A DNA stretch of 64,000 nt from Nageia nagi (taxonomy: Eukaryota; Pinophyta), in assembly GCA_050084985.1 (NCBI GenBank), contig JBITNC010000001.1, positions 154,318,001 to 154,382,000 of the forward strand, read 5' to 3'. A program made the translations under genes and the position numbers. The number at the start of each line of letters is the position of its first letter. Position 1 is the first letter of the stretch. The notes under the pieces were generated by a model, which did not search any database, was not told the DNA's origin, and saw only the letters and a list, made by a program, of their open reading frames with translations. Shown in pieces: positions 58,414-64,000 of this stretch.

Positions 58414-59930
58414 TTGGATTATAATGAAGAGATTTTAGAGAAGGAATCCATAGTACAAGAAAGCATTGATATAAGAGAAGAACAGTTAAGTGAAATGGAT
58501 ATCTTAGAAGGGGTCAAAGCACTCTTCATAAATAATACTGAATCACCCTGGAACCATTCATGCTCACCAAGTGATATACAAGAAAAAATAAATAGAAATG
58601 TCGAATCATTAATCAATTCATGTTTCGATATACCATCGGTAAATATGTTTATAATAAAAGAGAATGATGTTGAAGATCAAAATAGTGAACAAATAGATAA
58701 AGCCAATGAAAATCATAATTTAATCAAAATAATAGCCGATACTCCTACAGATGATATAATTGCTGATTTTTCTCTTATATCATCCAATCCTTTGGTACAC
58801 AAATTCAAAAACGTAGATTAGATATTTGATTCCTATAGAGATCAAGTATGCACAAATGAGCAAATCCAAGAATGTGATGAAGAATATAGCATTAATGATA
58901 ATGCTTGGATACCGGTACCAAATCCATTAGAAGAAGGGTTGCATATGCTTACTGAAAAGGTCTTAGAAATAAATATCAGTAATGATCCTCAGAATCCTAA
59001 AATAATTCAATTAGGAGAAAATCTCACGAAAATTGAACAAGAAGAGATTATAACCTTATTAAAAGAATGAGAAAAAGTATTCGCATGGTCATATGCGAAC
59101 ATGCCTGGAATAGACCCTAAACTAGTAGTGCATAATTTAGCCTTAAAGTCTGATGCTAAACTGGTTAAATAGAAATTACATAATATGCATCCTACTATAG
59201 CATTAATGGTAAAAGAAGAACTTCAGAAATTATTAGAAGCTAAATTTATACAACCTATAGATTATTCGGATTGGATATCTAACATGGTACCTGTGAAAAA
59301 ACCAAGTGGAAAAATATGAATATGCATAGATTTTCATGATCTTAACAAAGCTTATCCCAAAGGTGATTTCCCTCTACCTAACATTGATAGCTTGGTAGAT
59401 TCGATAGCAGGACATGATATGCGATCATTAATGGATGACTTTTCTGGTTATAATCAAATAAAAATAGCTCCTAAAGATCAACATAAAATAGCTTTTATAA
59501 CTTCGTGGGGTATGTTTTGTTATAAAGTTATGCCTTTTGGATTAAAGAATGCTGGGGCAACTTATCAAAGGGCTATGACTTATATATTCCATGATTATAT
59601 GCACGACATAGTAGAAGATTATGTTGATGATTTGTTGGTTAGATCCAAACATCGAATAGATCATGGAAAAGACCTAATTAAAGTCTTGGACAGATTATTA
59701 GAACATAAAGTAAGATTAAATCCAAAAAAGTGTGTTTTTGGTGTAACTTCCAGAAAACTATTAGGATTATTATGTCTTGACGAGGGATTGAAATAGATCC
59801 TAATAAAGTGAAGGCGGTTGTAGATATGCCACCTCCTGCAAATCTTAAATAATTACAGAGTTTACAGGGTAAGTTACAAGCCATTAGGAGGTTTATAGCT
59901 CAACTTTCGGATAAATGCAAATCGTTTTAA
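58414..59930 (+). pseudogene. Tat element reverse transcriptase
   Basis: A spacer region (58414-58821) precedes RT proper, which starts near 59060 with KVFAWSYANMPGIDP, a strong Tat signature. It continues with SNMVPVKKPSGK (then a TGA at 59318) and CIDFHDLNKAYPK. The open part 59392-59796 holds LMDDFSGYNQI, MPFGLKNAGATYQRAM and YVDD at 59620-59631. Thumb and connection follow with a frameshift near 59780. The catalytic Asp residues are intact, but stops at 59057-59070, 59170 and 59318 interrupt the gene. Confidence 0.9.
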
Positions 59931-60993
59931 AAATTTATAAAAAAAGGGAACAGAATATCATTGGGGTAAAGAGCAAAAAGATGCCTTCAAGGAAATTAAA
60001 AGATATTTATTATCTCCTCCTGTGTTAAGTCCACCTAGAAAAGATATACCCTTTTTGTTATACGTTTCTGCTACTAAAACTACTTTAGGAACAATGCTTG
60101 CTCAGAAGAATGAATATAATAAAGAGCAAGCTATATATTACCTAAGTAGAACACTTATGAGTTATGAGATTAAATACATATATTTGGAAAAATTATGTCT
60201 TGCTTTCATTTTCGCTACTAAAAAGCTCCGACATTACATGCTTAATCATACAACGTGTGTCATCTCTAAAGTGGACCCATTGAAATATATGATGAATAAA
60301 ACCTATCAAAATTCAAGAACTGCAAAGTCGATAATGCACCTAACTAAATTTGATTTGCATTTTATCGGACAAAAATCAATAAAAGGAAAAGTAATTGCTG
60401 ACTTTCTCGCTGATGCTCCGTTACAAGATAATAAACCACTTGTCATTGAATTACCCAATGACGGGATATTTCAACTAGATGAAATTGAAATACCTGTAGA
60501 ACTCAAAGACGAGTGGGATATGACAATACACTTTGATGGTTCTCAATGTGAACAAGGTGGTGGAGCAGGTGTTGTATTTATAACATCGCAAGGAATCCCT
60601 ATATCATATTCATTTAAACTTAAATTTCCTTGTACTAATAATAATGCGGAATACGAAGCTTTGATATTAGCATTGAAAATTGCTATTAAATTAAAACTCA
60701 AAAGAATTAAGATTATTGGAGATTCTTTACTCATCGTAAATCAAGTGAAAGGAATCTATCAATGTAGAGAACCTTTACTTCAAAAGTATAAAGCGTTAGT
60801 TGAGGAATTGTTAAAATCTTTTGATCAATTTAATATAGAAGTGGCACTGAGATCATCTAATAGATTTACAGATGCTATGGCTTCTATTGGATCTCTTATC
60901 CCAGAAGATCCTAAAAAATCTTCAATTCAAGTTGAAATAATTCAATTATCTCAGTCATCATTACAACAAGAAATGAAGAACAAAGTGTATTAA
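59931..60993 (+). pseudogene. Tat element RNase H plus archaeal-type RNase H
   Basis: The open frame 60022-60993 (323 codons) contains two related domains. The first, about residues 5-140, is the pol RNase H: it reads LLYVSATKTTLG where an Asp would be expected, then AIYYLSRTLMSYE and LEKLCLAFIFATKKLRHYM, so its first catalytic residue is missing, as is usual in Tat elements. The second, about residues 165-300, is the archaeal-type RNase H: HFDGSQCEQGGGAGVV (Asp), NNNAEYEALILALKIA (Glu), IIGDSLLIVNQV (Asp) and RFTDAMAS (Asp). All four catalytic residues are present. RNase H would remove the RNA template during cDNA synthesis. This domain is the best-preserved part of the element. Confidence 0.9.
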
Positions 60994-61007
60994 ATATTGA
61001 CATAACG

Positions 61008-62278
61008 GATAAAGATAATTGGTACCAGGAATTGATAGACTTTTTAAAATTTGGAACTCTTCCTGTAAACCTTAATAAATCAGCATGATGAGCATTTAAA
61101 ATTAAAGCAGCTAAATATTGCTTGGTAGGAGATATCTTACATCGATGAAATTTCAATGGTATATTACTTAGATGTCTCGAATGGAATGATAGTAAAAAAG
61201 CTATGTCCTCTGTCCATGATGGAGTATGTGGAGGATATTTTAATGGTGTTGCAATTGTAAAGCAATTAATACGGATGGGGTATTATTGGCCTACTATGGA
61301 AAAGGATTGTTGTGAATACGTTAAAAAGTGCTTTAAATGTCAACAATACTCTCATTTATTTTCACAACCATCTCAGGAGCTACATCCTATACAATCACTT
61401 TGGCCATTCTCTAAATGGGCCTTAGATTTAATAGGACAAATTACACCTACATCCTCTAGTGGGCACAAGTTCATTATTATAGCAACTGAATATTTTACTA
61501 AATGGGTAGAGGCTATTCCCATGACTTCCACTACGGGTGCACGAATCGCTAAGTTTATAGAAAATTATATTATATGTAGATTTGGTATACCGAGCCAATT
61601 AATTATGAATAATCTAAAGAATTTTAAAAATAAGGATGTAAAATGTATATGTGACAAGTATAAAATTAAAAAAAGTTTTTCTACTCCTTATTATCCATAA
61701 GGTAATGGACAGGCAGAAGCTACTAACAAAACTATTCAAAACATTTTAGCAAAAATAGTAAATGATTCTCATAAAGATTGGCATATGTAAATACCGAAAG
61801 CCTTATGGGCTTATCGTACCAGTGTATATACTCCCATTGGGACAACGCCATTCTCTTTAGTTTATGGAACAGAAGCCATCCTACCCATAGAGCTTGAGAT
61901 ACCATCTCTTAGAATAAATCTAAGTGAGCAAAATGCTGACGAGGAAGCAAGACAAACTCGCTTAGATCAGTTATTACTTTTAGATGAAAAACATATTAAT
62001 GCTTTAGAGCACATGCGTGTTTATCAGAGGAGGATAAAATGAGCTTTTGATAAAAGAGCTTTAATTCATGAATTCAAAATAGGTGATTTGCTCTTAAAAG
62101 AAAATCAACAAACTTCACGACTAGAACGATAGCTTAGAGACAAGTTTGCTCCAAATTGGTTAGGACCGTACATCATTAAGAAAAAATTTGGTAAGGGAAC
62201 TTATCATTTATCAGATTTAGAAGGAAATGAAGAGCATGAACCTATAAATATCATGCATCTCCGACCCTTCTATACATA
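61008..62278 (+). pseudogene. Tat element integrase
   Basis: A degraded N-terminal spacer precedes the open frame 61203-61700. The zinc-binding region reads VHDGVCGGYFNG...YYWPTMEKDCCEYVKKCFKC, which lacks the second His. The core has KWALDLIGQI with the first catalytic Asp. IMNNLKNF follows, where Asn stands in place of the second catalytic Asp. A TAA at 61698 is followed in frame by GNGQAEATNK, which keeps the Glu, then KALWAYRTS and FSLVYGTEAILPIE near 61800-61890. The C-terminal domain reaches NIMHLRPFYT and the natural stop at 62278. At least four premature stops and one catalytic loss inactivate it. Confidence 0.92.
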
Positions 62279-62385
62279 AAAAGGGAAAAGTGTATATTAG
62301 TTTTCCTTAGTTTTATTTTATTATTAAAACAATAAATAAATAAAAATATTAATATTTGTCAAATGTTAATGATTAAAATAGAAAT

Positions 62386-62912
62386 ATGAATCTGGCAAAG
62401 GAATCTACTGAAGGTAGCTTCATGCAACCACAAGTATGATTTACACCGCCCAGATATCCAGGTGACTTCGCATTAACATATTTGAAACATAACTTTGATA
62501 TGGATCTCTTGAATGATTTATTGTTGATTATTGATGAGCAATATGAAAGAACGTGTAATATGTTTCATGGTAGGAATACTGGTTGGGAAGTCACTTTCTT
62601 TGGATATGAAGCCTGTATTAATTTAGGCCCACAAATTTATTTCGCACATATGGAACGAATATCACATGAAATAATGGCCTTTTGTCTATAATGACCTTAT
62701 GGAGGCCAAGTATCAACATAAGGTGTCAATTAACGAAGCCTTCACTCCTTTTAGCTAGGATGAACTGCGTTGAACAATTAACTAAAAACCTGGAATGGAT
62801 GGATGAACTTTTACCTTATTTACCTCATAAAAGGGTGACTTATGACTTTTCAAATGCTTTTGTGGCCTTCCCTCCTAGAACATCATTACAACATTATAGG
62901 CAAATCAACTGA
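62386..62912 (+). pseudogene. Accessory ORF downstream of Tat integrase, function unknown
   Basis: From the ATG at 62386 (MNLAKESTEG) one frame runs to 62691 with a single internal TGA at 62431. It includes YLKHNFDMDLLNDLLLIID and GWEVTFFGYEACINLG. The next frame (62682-62912) continues with MDELLPYLPHKRVTYDFSNA and PPRTSLQHYRQIN. It is in the same orientation as pol, 107 bases after its stop. Possible remnants go on to about 63400 (FLSPVAHRKA). No transmembrane segment or signal peptide is obvious, so it does not look envelope-like. I do not recognise the family. Sense-strand 3' ORFs occur in some Athila/Tat elements. Confidence 0.5.
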
Positions 62913-63594
62913 TTCTCTCGCACACAAATGCGACCCATAATTAGGAAATGAAGGTTGGAAGAAAGATGAGCTTACCGTATTGCTAAACTTACAACGATAA
63001 ATCAGATAAAGACTAGAAAGGAGATTATCAAAAAATTATCAAAAGGACATAGACTACAGAATAATGGAAATTATCTTCCTGGGTTCGAAAATAGGTATGA
63101 CAAAGATCTGTTTATGAAAGTCATTCGTAACGTTCCTACTTCTTTATATTCAAACATCTTTTCCATGCCTATTGAAATTCAACAAAAATTGGCCTTGACA
63201 TTCTATGATATACGTGAATCTTACGGTTGAGAGGTCAAAATAAATAGATCTCAGGTTATTATTCGTATCAATGCATTTGAACTATGGTGCTCTCCTAAAT
63301 CAGAATACGATCTAATGATATATTTTTGTCTCCTGTGGCCCATAGAAAAGCCTAAGATCATAATTGATTGTACTTACAACCAGACTTTAAGATATCGAGA
63401 ATGAATCATCTTAATCGCCCAAACCATGACTTCCAAACACTTAGACTATTGTGTTCCTGAAATTTGTCATAATCAAGTGATATTAGATTTTAGTTTTTTG
63501 TTTAGCTCAACATATTGCTCATTTAATCCTTCGACGGTTCAGACTCGATTTGAATGCGTCCTGAATAGGTTCCTGAGAAAAACTATAAAACCCT

Positions 63595-63596
<2 letters not shown>
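62913..63596 (+). other. Decayed 3' internal region of the Tat element
   Basis: It contains small coding-like scraps that may extend the accessory ORF but no open frame over 60 codons. No polypurine tract or LTR start is recognisable before the window ends. Confidence 0.5.

Positions 63597-63632
<36 letters not shown>
63597..63632. repeat. (TA)n microsatellite
   Basis: About 18 uninterrupted TA dinucleotides. The minus-strand frame across it, which reads as alternating I and Y, is an artefact. Confidence 0.97.
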
Positions 63633-63635
<3 letters not shown>

Positions 63636-64000
63636 TTATAAAATCCTAAAAATTTGAAAAATATAAAATACATAAAAATTATAAAATTATAAAATCTACC
63701 TAGATGGAAACATCTAGAGGTTACTTGGCAATAGGGTGCCCTGCCCTTGTATGATGTGAGTATATGTTGTATGTCATTATAAAAGTGGTTATCCCATAAA
63801 TGTGTAATGTGTGAAAAGGTCATTTTAGAATAATCTTCTTGTTATCACCACATTCACTTTGTCTTTTCTTTCATAAAGAGATGATATACCATAGATGATA
63901 GAAAAACATAAAGTTTGTGTTTGAGAGAAAATCCATAAACTCCAAACACTTATAACATTAAAAAATTTGAAGAGAATTTGAATGAAATCATTCTAAGAGA
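63633..64000. other. AT-rich end of window, nothing assignable
   Basis: There is no ORF, repeat or LTR feature I can support. It could still be inside the Tat element. Confidence 0.4.

Larger units (their letters stand above)
51497..64000 (+). mobile_element. Tat-lineage Ty3/gypsy element, 3' end outside the window
   Basis: 5' LTR, tRNA-Arg-type PBS, long leader with tandem repeats, gag, protease, RT, RNase H, archaeal-type RNase H, integrase and an accessory ORF follow in order on the plus strand. The extra RNase H between pol RNase H and integrase is the hallmark of plant Tat elements (the group that includes Ogre and Retand). At least 12.5 kb is present and no 3' LTR is reached. The flank ACAATAT at the left, compared with the empty site TAATAT/AATCAC at 17403, predicts the target duplication AATAT. 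Confidence 0.9.

Noticed and set aside
63593-63823. 76-codon minus-strand frame ending in alternating I and Y
   Set aside because: It reads the (TA)n microsatellite and AT-rich flank.

Overview
The window looks like repeat-derived intergenic DNA from a large plant nuclear genome. It is AT-rich and contains no intact host gene. Almost everything recognisable is an LTR retrotransposon of a plant type: Ty3/gypsy chromovirus-like elements primed by initiator Met-tRNA, a Tat-lineage gypsy element with an extra archaeal-type RNase H, and Ty1/copia elements. A broken PLS-type pentatricopeptide-repeat (PPR) gene is the only host-derived sequence I can defend. Long retrotransposon bodies nested in one another, together with a dead PPR gene, suggest a gymnosperm or another big-genome seed plant; that is inference.

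Layout. 1-3019: minus-strand gypsy element A (protease, gag, PBS, 5' LTR), cut by the window edge. 3020-5340: no gene, one possible chromodomain scrap. 5341-16801: minus-strand gypsy element B with both LTRs, split in RNase H by a 4.6-kb insertion (8203-12822). 18454-21295: minus-strand copia element E with gag, protease and integrase but no RT. 22050-25660: plus-strand, badly decayed gypsy pol (F). 26904-30190: decayed plus-strand ORF1-like gene with a 574-bp tandem duplication. 31611-37831: plus-strand gypsy element C with two LTRs, a gag-to-RT deletion, and a 1.55-kb TIR insertion in gag that carries a 21-bp repeat array. 39225-39657: PPR pseudogene. 40142-51496: second copy of the segment 11292-17403, with copia element D (41095-46406) inserted. 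51497-end: plus-strand Tat element, 5' LTR through integrase and an accessory ORF; its 3' LTR is not in the window.

History. Segment 11292-17403 was duplicated as 40142-51496. The first copy keeps empty sites for both the copia D insertion (TSD AATCA) and the Tat insertion (putative TSD AATAT), so both came after the duplication. Every element carries stops, frameshifts or catalytic lesions. Copia D is closest to intact: one reading frame runs from gag to RNase H with four premature stops. Many lesions look like C-to-T or G-to-A changes, as expected for methylated, silenced repeats.

The most unusual item is the 32815-34368 insertion: 10-bp target duplication, short inverted ends, and a 21-bp repeat array that reads as heptapeptide repeats. 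The accessory ORF behind the Tat integrase and the short repeats shared by the Tat LTR and leader also merit checking.
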